Below, piece after piece: positions 51,878-61,127 of a stretch of 64,000 nt of DNA. Position 1 is the first letter of the stretch, and the number at the start of each line of letters is the position of its first letter. Under the pieces are notes generated by a model that made no database searches, was not told where the DNA came from, and saw only the letters and a program-made list of their open reading frames with translations. This DNA comes from RPQJ01 sp963712815 (GTDB lineage: Bacteria > Pseudomonadota > Gammaproteobacteria > Steroidobacterales > Steroidobacteraceae): contig CAVQJL010000014.1 of NCBI GenBank assembly GCA_963712815.1, positions 1 through 64,000 of the forward strand. Direction: 5' to 3'. Position numbers and translations under genes: made by a program.

Positions 51878-53839
51878 TCAGCCGCTGGCGAGCTTCTGCT
51901 CGAGGTGCTTGGCGAGCTGGCTGACCGTCGGGAAGTCGAACAGTTCGGTGAGGTCCACGACCCCCGGATAGATCTCGTCGATCTTCTCGTGAATCTGGAT
52001 CAGCGCGAGCGAGCTTGCGCCGATCTCGAAGAGATTCTCGTCCACGTCCACGTGCTTGCCCGCCAGGACGTCGTCCACGATCGCCTTGAGCTGGCGCTCG
52101 ATCTGGCCGGCGGCCGCGCGACCGTGGTCGTGCGAGGCCGACCAGGCCGCGTCGAACGCCGCGAGCTCGGCCGCGAATTCGCCATCCTCGTAGGCCTTGG
52201 CGAGTGCCGTGCGCTGCAGCTTGCCGCTGGTCGTCTTCGGTATCCGGCCCACGGGCACGACACGCGCCACCTCGACGCCGGCGTGCTCGTTCACGAGGTG
52301 GACGGCACGCGCCGCGATCGGGACGAATTCCGGCATCCCGCCCCGGTGCAGGACGAACAGCACAAGCTCGTCGCTTGCGCCTTGTGGCGGACGCACGCCC
52401 GCGGCCGCCACCTTGCCGAGCTCGAGCCCCGGCTCGCCCTGCAGCACCGCCTCGAGGTCGTGCGGGTAGTAGTTCTGGCCGTTGACGAACAGGATTTCCT
52501 TCGACCGGCCGGTGATATAGAGCTCGTCCTCGTGCCAGAGCCCGAGGTCGCCGGTGCGCAACCAGCCCTCCGCGTCGATTGCCGCCGCGTTCGCTTCCGG
52601 GTTGCGGAAATAGCCGCGCGTGACGTTCTCGCCCTGGATCAGCACGTGACCGACGTGATCCGGTGGCACCGCCTCGCCCGCATCGTCCACCAGCTTCACG
52701 CGCGTATAGGGAATCGGCCGGCCCTCGCACATGAGCCTCAGCGCGTTCGGATCGTCGCCGGCCACGACTCGCATGGGCGAGCCCAGGCCCAGCGAGCGCC
52801 GATCGACGGTCAGGTAGCGATGCCCCGAGCCGGGCGCCGGAAAGCTCACGGCGAGCGAGGCTTCCGCGAGACCGTAGACCGGGAACATCGCGTTGCGATT
52901 GAGCCCGTAGGGCGCCATGCGGTCGAGGAATTCCTCGACCAGTTCCACCGAGATCGGCTCCGCGCCGTTGAAGATCAGGCGGACGCTGGAGAGGTCCACG
53001 CCGTCGAGTGTCTTGTCGCCGAGCGCGCGCAGGAAGTGCCGGTAGCCGAAGTTCGGTGAGCAGGTGATCGTGACGCCCCTGGCCGCCGCGAACTTCATCC
53101 ACAGGAGTGCGCGACGCACGAACAGCTCGGTCGGCATCAGGAATTGCTGCGAGCCGGCGTACGTCACCATGAGGTGGAAACCGATCAGTCCCATGTCGTG
53201 GGTGAGCGGCATCCAGCTCAGCGTGACGTCGTGCTCGTTGAGGCCGATCGCACGGGTCACGCCGTCCATGTTGGCGAGCAGGTTCGCGTGGGTCAGTACC
53301 ACGCCCTTGGGCTCGCTGGTCGAGCCCGAGGAGAACTGGATGAAGGCGGTCTGGTCCGGCGCGACTCGCGCCGGGGTGCCCGCGCGAGAGATGTCGTCGA
53401 GCTGGTCGATCAGGAACGTGCGCCGTTCGAGGGTCGCCCACGCAGAGCCCTCGCCCTGCTCGGCGGCGAACGCGGCGAGCCGGTCGCGCAGCTTCCGGTC
53501 GGTGTAGAGCAACGGGTCGCCGAGCTGCCGTGCGATGCGCAGCAGTTTGTGCTTGTGCTCGTCGCTGATGCCCACGGCCACGGGAACCGGCACGATGCCG
53601 CCGTACATGCACGCCCAGTACGCGTCGAGGAACTGCTCGTTGCCCGCCACGTGCAGGATGAGCAGGTCGCCCGGCTCGGCCCCGATGCGCTGCAGGTGAT
53701 GCAGGATTCCGAGTGCGCGCCGGCGCAGGTTGGCCAGCGTCAGCGTCTTCTGCGCGTTCTCGCCCTCCAGGTAACCGATGGCGAGCGAGCCGCGGCTGCG
53801 GTGGTCGAGCATCTCGGGAAGGGTCTGGAACTGGATCAT
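51878..53839 (-). CDS. Fatty acyl-AMP ligase fused to an acyl-carrier (phosphopantetheine) domain
   Basis: A 653-residue enzyme. ATG 53839 matches the family start (MIQFQTLPEMLDHRSR). Residues 15-560 are an AMP-forming adenylation domain: SSGSTSEPKG at 170-179 binds ATP, then WMPLTHDMGLIGFHL, FNGAEPIS, YGLAEASLAVSF, GEGWLRTGDLG-like (AEGWLRTGDLGLWHEDELYI) and the C-terminal PKTTSGKLQRTAL. The HDMGLIG motif is typical of long-chain fatty acyl-AMP ligases (FAAL). Residues about 575-650 are a carrier domain with Ser610 in FEIGASSLALIQ for the phosphopantetheine arm. The protein would activate a fatty acid with ATP and load it on its own carrier. No ketosynthase or peptide-synthetase gene is nearby. 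Divergent from the PPTase gene. Confidence 0.9.
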   Translation of the reverse strand: MIQFQTLPEMLDHRSRGSLAIGYLEGENAQKTLTLANLRRRALGILHHLQRIGAEPGDLLILHVAGNEQFLDAYWACMYGGIVPVPVAVGISDEHKHKLLRIARQLGDPLLYTDRKLRDRLAAFAAEQGEGSAWATLERRTFLIDQLDDISRAGTPARVAPDQTAFIQFSSGSTSEPKGVVLTHANLLANMDGVTRAIGLNEHDVTLSWMPLTHDMGLIGFHLMVTYAGSQQFLMPTELFVRRALLWMKFAAARGVTITCSPNFGYRHFLRALGDKTLDGVDLSSVRLIFNGAEPISVELVEEFLDRMAPYGLNRNAMFPVYGLAEASLAVSFPAPGSGHRYLTVDRRSLGLGSPMRVVAGDDPNALRLMCEGRPIPYTRVKLVDDAGEAVPPDHVGHVLIQGENVTRGYFRNPEANAAAIDAEGWLRTGDLGLWHEDELYITGRSKEILFVNGQNYYPHDLEAVLQGEPGLELGKVAAAGVRPPQGASDELVLFVLHRGGMPEFVPIAARAVHLVNEHAGVEVARVVPVGRIPKTTSGKLQRTALAKAYEDGEFAAELAAFDAAWSASHDHGRAAAGQIERQLKAIVDDVLAGKHVDVDENLFEIGASSLALIQIHEKIDEIYPGVVDLTELFDFPTVSQLAKHLEQKLASG

Positions 53840-53985
53840 GGACTTGGGCCCGCGGTTTCGTGTGGGATGCGCTGCGGGGCCGCTGGTAGCGGGCAGCGAC
53901 GCGCCCGCGATTCTCCCAGATGGCCGGGCGCCGGTCACGCCGGGCGGCTGGCGGGCGCCGGCGTGCGGGCGGACAATCCCCGGCA

Positions 53986-54588
53986 ATGGCCGACGTACTG
54001 GTACTTCACGCGACGCTGCCGCGCGACGACGATGCGGGTCTGGCGGCCAGTCTGCTCACGCGGATGCCCTATGGACGGCGCCTCGAACTCGAGCGTCGCG
54101 ACGCCTCCGCGCGTCTCGCGAGCCTCGCCGGCACCGCGCTCGTGCTCGCCGGCGCGGGCCGGCTGCGTGGCAGGCACGTGGAGCTCGCGAAGCTGCGCTT
54201 CCCGCTGGGCGGCAAGCCCACGTTCGCGGGCGGACCGTGGTTCAGCGTTTCGCACTCCGCGGCCCGCCTCGCCGTCGCGCTCAGTGATTGCAGCGAGGTG
54301 GGCCTCGACCTCGAGGATGCGCCGGGCGGCACGGGCGCCGTTGGTCCCGCGGCAACCGGAACACTTGGGCGGTGGACGGCGACCGAGGCGGTACTCAAGG
54401 TGGTCGGCGCCGGGATTCGTTCGGCGGGCGATGTGCGGCTCTCGGCAGATCGCTCGGTCGCCCAGCTCGGCGGCGAGGTCGTGTACCTGCGCCCGCTGGC
54501 GCTCGCTGAGGATTGCGTGGCCTGCCTGGCGACCCGGGCCGCGGTGTCAAAACTGAGCGTCGAGGAGGTGGATGTTCCGTGGTCGTGA
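53986..54588 (+). CDS. 4'-phosphopantetheinyl transferase (Sfp-type)
   Basis: A 200-residue transferase of CoA's phosphopantetheine arm to carrier domains. Motifs: KPTFAGGPWFSVSHS (residues 78-91), VGLDLED (105-111, with magnesium-binding Asp/Glu) and WTATEAVLK (130-138). The latter corresponds to W-x-x-K-E-x-x-x-K, with Thr in place of the first Lys; Glu and the final Lys are kept. ATG 53986 begins the conserved part. The gene diverges from the acyl-AMP ligase/carrier gene across 146 bases, and that carrier domain is its most obvious client (inference). The protein is shorter than typical Sfp (about 225 residues). Confidence 0.82.
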   Translation: MADVLVLHATLPRDDDAGLAASLLTRMPYGRRLELERRDASARLASLAGTALVLAGAGRLRGRHVELAKLRFPLGGKPTFAGGPWFSVSHSAARLAVALSDCSEVGLDLEDAPGGTGAVGPAATGTLGRWTATEAVLKVVGAGIRSAGDVRLSADRSVAQLGGEVVYLRPLALAEDCVACLATRAAVSKLSVEEVDVPWS

Positions 54589-54676
54589 GCGCGCTGATCC
54601 ACGACGCGGACTGCACGGACGATTGGCGGGACGGCGCCATCGATGTCGCGGCCGCTCCGGGTCGGGCTGCCTCCGA

Positions 54677-55441
54677 TCAAGCGTCGCTTGCGAGCGCCGC
54701 GCGCGCCTCCGCCTGCAGCGCCTGCAGTCGCGAGGCCATCTCGTCCTGCAGACTCGCGAGTCGTCCGGTATCGACGCCTCGCGGTATCCTGACCGGCTCG
54801 CCGTACGCAATCACGATGCGGCTGAAGGGCAGCGGCAGCTCGAAGCGATCCCAGGTCCGGAAGCGGATGCAAGGCGAGGCCGCGATGCTGATCGGCAGGA
54901 TCGGCTTGCCGCTCAATTGCGCCAGCAGCACCGGTCCGGGCTTGAACTGGTGCACCGGCCCGCGCGGACCGTCGGGCGTGATCGCGGGTGAAATCTCCTG
55001 CTTCACGATCGTCTCGTAGAAATCCCGAAGTGCCCGGGCACCCGTGGTGGTGGACGAACCGCGGATCACATGTCCGCCGATGCGCTCGACGAGCATGGCC
55101 GGTGCCGTGCCATCCACCGAAGGGCTGATCAGGAAGCCGGCCTTGAGCCCGTCCGGGCGCAGGTCCAGCAGCGCCTTAGCGCCGAACAGGAGGTGCTGGT
55201 GCCAGAATACCGGGATCACCGCGCGCGACTCGTGAACTGCGCTGCGCGCGGCATCGATACCGAGCGTGCGGCGTACGCGGCAGGACGCCCAGAACATGCG
55301 GCCCAGTTGCCAGGCGATCGCGACCGCCACGCGGTAGAGCAGCATGCGGCCGCGGGTCAGTCGCCTGCTGCCGCGAGTCACCTTTCGATACAGCGAGTTG
55401 CTCGGCGGTGGCTGCCCGGGCGGCGTGGACGGATCGCTCAT
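54677..55441 (-). CDS. DUF374-type lysophospholipid acyltransferase
   Basis: A 254-residue acyltransferase-like membrane-associated protein. Features: a hydrophobic segment near residues 33-50, PVFWHQHLLFGAKALLDLRP (the DUF374 variant of the H-x4-D box), SPSVDGTAPAMLVERIGGHV, RGSSTTTGARALRDF and SPAITPDGPRGPVHQFKPG. The TPDGPRGP motif is the DUF374 signature. Family members are linked to outer-membrane lipid synthesis, and in some bacteria to Kdo-lipid A assembly; the acceptor here is unknown. Convergent with the PPTase gene and divergent from the glycosyltransferase. Confidence 0.85.
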   Translation of the reverse strand: MSDPSTPPGQPPPSNSLYRKVTRGSRRLTRGRMLLYRVAVAIAWQLGRMFWASCRVRRTLGIDAARSAVHESRAVIPVFWHQHLLFGAKALLDLRPDGLKAGFLISPSVDGTAPAMLVERIGGHVIRGSSTTTGARALRDFYETIVKQEISPAITPDGPRGPVHQFKPGPVLLAQLSGKPILPISIAASPCIRFRTWDRFELPLPFSRIVIAYGEPVRIPRGVDTGRLASLQDEMASRLQALQAEARAALASDA

Positions 55442-55545
55442 CGGGTCTCGTGAGTCTGTGACTTTCGGCGTGGGCGGCTGGCCGCAGGGAAACCGGCCGG
55501 CATCGCGGGCGACTATACTAGCGTCCCCCCGGCCGAGCCCTCACC

Positions 55546-56304
55546 TTGATATCTTCGCCCGAAAGCGTGCCCGTGCTGAACCTGCAGGTCTCGGTCGTGA
55601 TCCCGGTGTGCAACGAGCAGGACAACGTGCTGCCGCTGGCGCGGGAGATCCACGATGCACTCGAGGGCTGCTGCCGCCACGAGACGATCTTCGTGGACGA
55701 CGGCAGCACCGACGGCACCGCCGCGGCAGTGCGTGCTGCCCGTGCCGATGGCATGCCGCAGATCCGCCTGATCCGCCATGCGGTGCGCTCCGGCCAGAGC
55801 GCGGCTATCGCGACCGGCGTGCGCGCGGCTCGCGCACCGTGGATCGCGACGCTGGACGGCGACGGGCAGAACGACCCGGCCGATATCCCGAAGCTGCTCG
55901 CGGTGGCGCGAAGTGCGACCTCGCCCAGGCTGCGGCTCGTGATGGGCAATCGCACCACGCGGCGTGACACCTGGCTGCGCCGACTGTCCTCGCGGGTCGC
56001 GAACAACGTCCGCGGGCGGCTGCTCCGCGACGGCACGCCCGACACCGGCTGCGGCATCAAGGTGTTCGACCGGGCGGTGTTCCTCGACATGCCGCGCTTC
56101 GACCACATGCACCGCTTCATGCCGGCGCTGTTCCTGCGCGAGGGCTGCGAGGTCGTGTCGGTGCCGGTGAACCACCGCGAGCGAACGCGCGGGAAATCGA
56201 AATACGGACTCCACAACCGGCTCTGGGTCGGCATCGTCGACCTCGCCGGCATGATGTGGCTGATACGCCGTGCCTCGCCCCGGATTCCGACCGACGAATC
56301 CTGA
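55546..56304 (+). CDS. GT2 family glycosyltransferase (polyprenyl-phosphate sugar synthase-like)
   Basis: A 252-residue GT-A glycosyltransferase of the dolichol-phosphate mannosyltransferase group. Motifs: VSVVIPVCNEQDNVLPLARE, ETIFVDDGSTDGTAAAVRAA (nucleotide-sugar binding), WIATLDGDGQNDPADIP (D-x-D) and DTGCGIKVFDRAVFLDMPRF. The end (LWVGIVDLAGMMWLIRR) has at most one membrane segment. The start is TTG 55546; GTG at 55567 is an alternative. The reaction is likely polyprenyl phosphate + NDP-sugar giving a polyprenyl-phosphate sugar. The next gene, one base later, encodes a GT39 that could use it. Confidence 0.87.
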   Translation: MISSPESVPVLNLQVSVVIPVCNEQDNVLPLAREIHDALEGCCRHETIFVDDGSTDGTAAAVRAARADGMPQIRLIRHAVRSGQSAAIATGVRAARAPWIATLDGDGQNDPADIPKLLAVARSATSPRLRLVMGNRTTRRDTWLRRLSSRVANNVRGRLLRDGTPDTGCGIKVFDRAVFLDMPRFDHMHRFMPALFLREGCEVVSVPVNHRERTRGKSKYGLHNRLWVGIVDLAGMMWLIRRASPRIPTDES

Positions 56305-58068
56305 ATGAGCAATTTGGGTGCCGTCGTGCCGAGCCTGCTCGATCGCATGCTGCGCCCCGGGCGGACGTCCGCGCGCGACGTGCTGCTGGACGTCGCCTTC
56401 CTGCTGGGTCTCGCGCTGATCCTGATCGGCGCGGGGCTCGGGCTGCGCGATCCGTGGCCTGCCGACGAGCCACGCTTCGCGCTGATCGCGCAGGACATGC
56501 TGAGGAGCGGCGACTGGCTGATCCCGCGAATCGGCGGCGACCTGTACGCCGACAAGCCGCCGCTCTACTTCTGGCTGCTGGCCGCGGCGATGGGGGTGAC
56601 GGGCTCGTTGCGGATCGGCTTCCTGCTGCCGTCGCTGCTGGCCGGCGTCGGCACCGTGATGCTGGTGTACGACCTGTTGCGTCGCGCTCGCGGCCGCGAG
56701 GTGGCGCTGGCGGGCGCCTTCGTGCTGTTGCTGACCGTGCAGTTCACCGAGCTGGCGCGGGAAGCGAAGATCGACGGCGTGCTGTGCTTCCTGACGACCC
56801 TGAGTCTCTATGGCCTGCTGCGGCACCTGCTGCTCGGCCCGGCGCCCGGCTGGTTCCTGGCCGGCTGGGCTGCGGCCGGGCTGGGCGTAATCACCAAGGG
56901 CGTGGGCTTCCTGCCGCTGCTCGCGCTATTGCCCTTCGCAGTGCTCGCCCGTCGCGGCTGGCCGGCACCGGTGGCAGGAATCGGCGGCCTATGGCTGCCG
57001 GGCCTGGCCGCGATGCTCGTCGCCATCGGGCTGTGGTTCGTGCCCATGATGCTCGCCACGTCCGCGGGCGGCGACCTGCTCGCCTACCGCAACGAGATCC
57101 TCTTCAAGCAGACGGTGACGCGCTACGCGGATGCCTGGCACCACAACGAACCGACCTGGTACTACCTAACCAACGTCATCCCGGTGATGTGGCTGCCGCT
57201 CGTGGCGCTCGTGCCCTGGCTGTGGCCGCGCTGGCGCGCCGCGCTGCGCGAGCGCGACACCCTCGTCGCCGTGCTGCTTGCGTGGGTCGTGATCGTGGTG
57301 GCGTTCTTCAGCGCAAGCTCGGGCAAGCGCGGCCTGTACGTGCTGCCCGCCGTGCCGGCGCTCGCAATGGCGGCCGCGCCGTGGCTGCCCGAGCTGCTGC
57401 GGGCACGCGGGCCGCGCCGCCTCGCGTTCGGACTCGCGGTGGCACTGGTCGCGGGGGCGGCGCTCGGCGCCGCGTACTTCGCGCTGTCGGCGCCCGCTGC
57501 CGAACGAATGCTGCGCAGTTACGGGCTGCATCCCGTGCTGCCCCTGCTGATCATCGCGGCCGCAGGACTCGTGCCGATCGCGTGGCTGCGCGTACGCGAC
57601 GCGTGGCTTGCCTACGCCGGCGTGCTGGCGGTGCTCGTGGGGACAGTGGGCCTCGTGATCTACCCTCGAATGGACGCGGAGCGCTCCGGGCGAGCCTTCA
57701 TGGCGAAGGTCGAGCAGGCGAGCGCCGGCGTGCAGGAACTCGGCCTCGTCAGCGCCAAGGAGCAGTACCTGCTGCAGCTGCGGCGCCCGAGCGTGAACTT
57801 CGGCCATGCCCGGTGGCGCGAGCGCGAGGTCGAGGCGGCCGACGCGGCCGCGTGGCTGGCTGCGCGACCGGGCAGGGCACTGCTGGTCGACAGCAAGACG
57901 CGTGACGCCTGTTTCGGTGCGGCGCGGGCGGTGGAACTCGGCCGTGCCAACCGCGCGCGATGGGCACTGGTATGGGGCGAGCCCGATGCCGACTGCGTCG
58001 CGCGCGGCGACCGCTCGCGGGCCATTCTCTACCAGCCGCCCGATGTCCATTTGAATACAGGGGGTTAG
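56305..58068 (+). CDS. ArnT-like GT39/GT83 membrane glycosyltransferase
   Basis: A 587-residue polytopic membrane protein with about 11-12 hydrophobic segments. The catalytic loop RDPWPADEPRFALIAQDMLR (residues 48-67) carries the acidic pair of this family. GDLYADKPPLYFWLLAAAMG and TELAREAKIDGVLCFLTTLS match ArnT-type 4-amino-4-deoxyarabinose transferases and related PMTs. It would transfer a sugar from polyprenyl phosphate to an acceptor on the periplasmic side, such as lipid A. It follows the GT2 gene immediately (stop at 56304, start at 56305), so the pair is co-translated and probably forms one pathway. The sugar and acceptor are unknown; arn genes are absent. Confidence 0.85.
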   Translation: MSNLGAVVPSLLDRMLRPGRTSARDVLLDVAFLLGLALILIGAGLGLRDPWPADEPRFALIAQDMLRSGDWLIPRIGGDLYADKPPLYFWLLAAAMGVTGSLRIGFLLPSLLAGVGTVMLVYDLLRRARGREVALAGAFVLLLTVQFTELAREAKIDGVLCFLTTLSLYGLLRHLLLGPAPGWFLAGWAAAGLGVITKGVGFLPLLALLPFAVLARRGWPAPVAGIGGLWLPGLAAMLVAIGLWFVPMMLATSAGGDLLAYRNEILFKQTVTRYADAWHHNEPTWYYLTNVIPVMWLPLVALVPWLWPRWRAALRERDTLVAVLLAWVVIVVAFFSASSGKRGLYVLPAVPALAMAAAPWLPELLRARGPRRLAFGLAVALVAGAALGAAYFALSAPAAERMLRSYGLHPVLPLLIIAAAGLVPIAWLRVRDAWLAYAGVLAVLVGTVGLVIYPRMDAERSGRAFMAKVEQASAGVQELGLVSAKEQYLLQLRRPSVNFGHARWREREVEAADAAAWLAARPGRALLVDSKTRDACFGAARAVELGRANRARWALVWGEPDADCVARGDRSRAILYQPPDVHLNTGG

Positions 58069-58209
58069 CTTGAATTTCTAAATCCCTGTGACAGAATGCC
58101 TCACAAATCGTTGGCAGGTAAGAATTAGAAAAATGTGCAGCAGTTCCGTTGCAGCGTTTGGCGGACTGACAGACTGAACTGACATCCGGCACGGATCCCC
58201 AAGTACGCG

Positions 58210-60891
58210 ATGGCCATTTCCCTACCCGAGGGCGGAAAAGAGCAGGACGGCACCGACCTCCTCTCGACCCTCGTTGTTTTCGGAAGTGGTCCGCACAGCA
58301 GCGTCGGACTCGACGTCCTCACGACCAAGGTCGCCGTGGACTTCCAGGCGCTGACCAGCGAGGGTGGCGACAGCTGCATCAAGCGCAACCTCGACGCGCT
58401 GCGCGACGCGACCGGGGTGGACGCGATCTGCATCGTCCTCTACGACGCGGCGCGCGAATCCATCGAGCGCGTGGCGAGCGCCACGGGCCTGCTCACGCCG
58501 TTCGATCCGCAGGTGCTGAAGGGCGAGTCGCTCGAGCGGTTGCCCGTCCTCGCGAGCGGGCTCGGCCACCTGCGCATCCTCGAGATCCGCGACACGCACG
58601 CGCCGCGGCGCGACCTCGCCGTGGACGCAGCCCGGTTTGCCGAACTCGGCATCCGCTCCCTGCTCGTCTGCGGTTTCGCCCTCAACGGCCGCGTGCATGG
58701 CTTCATGGCCTTGTGCTCGTCGCAACCGCGCGACGGCTGGGACGCCAACCTGCACCTGCTCCTCAAGCTCGTCGGCTCGAGCTTCGCGACCGGACTCGAG
58801 CGGCTGCGCGTGCAGCGCCACCTCGGCCGGCTCGAGGAGCGCAACGACCTGTCCCTGCCCGGCGCCAACGACGGCATGTGGGACTTCGAGGTCGAGAACA
58901 ACATCGTCTGGTTTTCGCCCCGCTGGCGCAAGATGTTCGGCTACGACGAGCACGATCCGCACGTCTCGCCGGACTGGCGCCGGCTCGTTCACCGCGACGA
59001 CATGGCGCGCGTGCAGGCGGCGATCCGCGACCATATCGCCGGCAAGACGTCGATGTTCGAGAGCGTGCACCGGATGCGCCACACCAACGGCGAGTGGCGC
59101 TGGGTGGTGAGCCGCGCCCGGGCGCGGGTGGACTCGAGCGGCCGGTTGCGGCGGCTGGTGGGCGTCGAGCTCGACATCACCGAGCGCAAGCTCTACGAAG
59201 ATGCGCTCTTCAAGGAGAAGGAGAGCGCGCAGATCACGCTTCAGTCGATCGGCGACGGCGTGATCACCACCGACGCACGGCTCGTGATCGAGTACCTCAA
59301 CCCGGTCGCCGAGGACCTGACCGGCTGGCGCTTCGAGGAGGCGCAGGGGCGCCCGATCGACGACATCTTCCGCGGCTTCCACGAGGAGACCTGCGAGCCG
59401 CTCGAGAATCCGCTGTCGGTCGCGATCCGCCGCAGCCGGGCGATCAAGTCGGTGCGCCCGACGCTGCTGATCAAGCGCGACGGCAACGAGATGTACATCG
59501 AGAGCACGGCCTCGCCCATCCGCGACGGCTCCGGCGCCGTCTCGGGCGGCGTGCTGGTGTTCCACGACGTGAGCGAGAGCCGCGAGCTCAACCGCAAGCT
59601 GTCCTACCACGCGAGCCACGACATCCTCACGGGCCTCGTCAACCGCCGCGAGTTCGAGCTGCGGCTCGAGCGCTCGCTCCGCAGCGCGCGCGCGCGGGAG
59701 ACCTCCTACGCGCTGTGCCACGTGGACGTGGACCAGTTCAAGATCATCAACGACACCTGCGGCCACAGCGCCGGCGACGCGCTGCTCGGCCAGGTGGGCG
59801 CGCTCCTCAAGACCAAGATCCGGTGGCGCGACACGCTGGCCCGGCTCGGAGGCGACGAGTTCGGCGTGCTGCTCGAAAGCTGCTCGCTCGACGAGGCGCT
59901 GCGCATGGCCGACCAGCTGCGCGAGACCATCCGCAACTACAAGTTCGTATGGGAGGAGCGCACGTTCCGGCTCGGCTGCAGCGTCGGCGTGGTGCCGATC
60001 ACGGGCGACAGCGAGGACGTCGCGGCGCTGCTGTCGGCCGCAGACAGCGCCTGCGCAGCGGCCAAGGAGGCCGGCCGCAACCGCGTCTACAGCTTCCAGG
60101 AGAACGACATCGACCTGATGCGCCGCCGCCGCGAGATGCAGTGGGCCGCGCGCATCAACAACGCGCTCGAGGAGTCGCGCTTCGACCTGTACCGCATGAC
60201 CATCCAGCCGCTGCAGAAGGCCGACCCGGGCGCCCATTTCGAGCTGCTGCTGCGGATGCGGGACGAGGCCGGCAAGATCGTCTCGCCGGACAACTTCATC
60301 GCCGCCGCCGAGCGCTACGGCCTCACGCCCGCGATCGACCGCTGGGTGATAGAGAACGCGCTGCGCTGGCTGGTCTCCGAGGCGGACGAGCGCGAGCGCC
60401 TGGCGATGTGTTCGATCAACCTCTCCGGCCAGAGCCTCGGCGACGACAAGTTCCTGCCGTTCGTCATCGACCAGTTCCACCGCAGCGGCATCGATGCCTC
60501 GAAGATCTGCTTCGAGATCACCGAGACCGCCGCGATCGCCAGCTTCGCACAGGCGAATCGCTTCATCGCGGCACTGAAGGAACTCGGCTGCCGCTTCGCG
60601 CTCGACGACTTCGGCACGGGCCTGTCGTCATTCGGCTACCTGAAGCACTTCCCCGTGGACTTCCTCAAGATCGACGGCAGCTTCGTGAAGGAAATCCTCC
60701 ACGACCCGATCGACCGCGAGATGGTCCGCTCGATCAACGAGATCGGGCACCTGACCGGCAAGCTCACCATCGCGGAGTTCGCCGAGAATGCCGAGATCAT
60801 CAACATGCTGCGCAACCTCGGCGTCGATTACGCGCAGGGCTATGGCATCGCCTCGCCGCAGCGGATCTCGAAGATCGTGGTCAACGGCTGA
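58210..60891 (+). CDS. GAF-PAS-PAS-GGDEF-EAL cyclic-di-GMP turnover protein
   Basis: An 893-residue soluble signalling protein. Domains in order: GAF about 55-205 (VDAICIVLYDAARESIERVA), PAS about 220-325 with a PAC segment (RMRHTNGEWRWVVSRARARV), a second PAS about 335-455 (TLQSIGDGVITTDARLVIEY), GGDEF about 465-620 with an intact GGDEF at 547-551, and EAL about 640-885. The EAL signature is degenerate (ELL in HFELLLRMRD), but the catalytic glutamate remains, with INLSGQSLGD, FEITET, DDFGTGLSSFGYLKHFPVDF and KIDGSFV. Both activities could exist. The 141-base gap upstream is A+T-rich and likely holds the promoter. A link to the pilus or PEP-CTERM matrix genes is speculative. Confidence 0.93.
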   Translation: MAISLPEGGKEQDGTDLLSTLVVFGSGPHSSVGLDVLTTKVAVDFQALTSEGGDSCIKRNLDALRDATGVDAICIVLYDAARESIERVASATGLLTPFDPQVLKGESLERLPVLASGLGHLRILEIRDTHAPRRDLAVDAARFAELGIRSLLVCGFALNGRVHGFMALCSSQPRDGWDANLHLLLKLVGSSFATGLERLRVQRHLGRLEERNDLSLPGANDGMWDFEVENNIVWFSPRWRKMFGYDEHDPHVSPDWRRLVHRDDMARVQAAIRDHIAGKTSMFESVHRMRHTNGEWRWVVSRARARVDSSGRLRRLVGVELDITERKLYEDALFKEKESAQITLQSIGDGVITTDARLVIEYLNPVAEDLTGWRFEEAQGRPIDDIFRGFHEETCEPLENPLSVAIRRSRAIKSVRPTLLIKRDGNEMYIESTASPIRDGSGAVSGGVLVFHDVSESRELNRKLSYHASHDILTGLVNRREFELRLERSLRSARARETSYALCHVDVDQFKIINDTCGHSAGDALLGQVGALLKTKIRWRDTLARLGGDEFGVLLESCSLDEALRMADQLRETIRNYKFVWEERTFRLGCSVGVVPITGDSEDVAALLSAADSACAAAKEAGRNRVYSFQENDIDLMRRRREMQWAARINNALEESRFDLYRMTIQPLQKADPGAHFELLLRMRDEAGKIVSPDNFIAAAERYGLTPAIDRWVIENALRWLVSEADERERLAMCSINLSGQSLGDDKFLPFVIDQFHRSGIDASKICFEITETAAIASFAQANRFIAALKELGCRFALDDFGTGLSSFGYLKHFPVDFLKIDGSFVKEILHDPIDREMVRSINEIGHLTGKLTIAEFAENAEIINMLRNLGVDYAQGYGIASPQRISKIVVNG

Positions 60892-60909
60892 CGGCTGCGG
60901 GCGGTGGCT

Positions 60910-61033
60910 CGCGAGAATTCCGCGTTCGCGCCGGCCCGCTCGAAATGCGGGCCTCTGCGAACGCGGAATCCTCGCGGGACGCGCGGCGCCTGGGCGAGCC
61001 GGCTGCGCCGTCTCGCACGGCGCATGAAGCGTC
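60910..61033 (+). repeat. Structured 124-base repeat element, copy A
   Basis: Left copy of an inverted pair in the 426-base gap 60892-61317 that has no credible gene. It starts with a long hairpin: CGCGAGAATTCCGCGTTCGC (60910-60929) pairs with GCGAACGCGGAATCCTCGCG (60957-60976) with one mismatch. Inside is GGCCCGC (60933-60939), loop TCGAAAT, GCGGGCC (60947-60953). Then follow GGCGCCTGGGCGAGCC (60985-61000) and CTCGCACGGCGCATG (61012-61026). Probably a REP/MITE-like dispersed element or a structured RNA; undetermined. Confidence 0.85.
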
Positions 61034-61127
61034 CACCTGTCCTGATTTCGACCGCGCAGTTGCGAGAACGATTGCGGCTGCGAACCATCCCGCAGTTCGA
61101 CCGTAGGACGTGAAGCGGAATCCCGTA

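Noticed and set aside
53840..53985. An N-terminal extension of the acyl-AMP ligase reaching into the PPTase promoter.
   Set aside because: The extension is Pro/Arg/Gly-rich and unlike any family N-terminus; ATG 53839 gives the conserved start.
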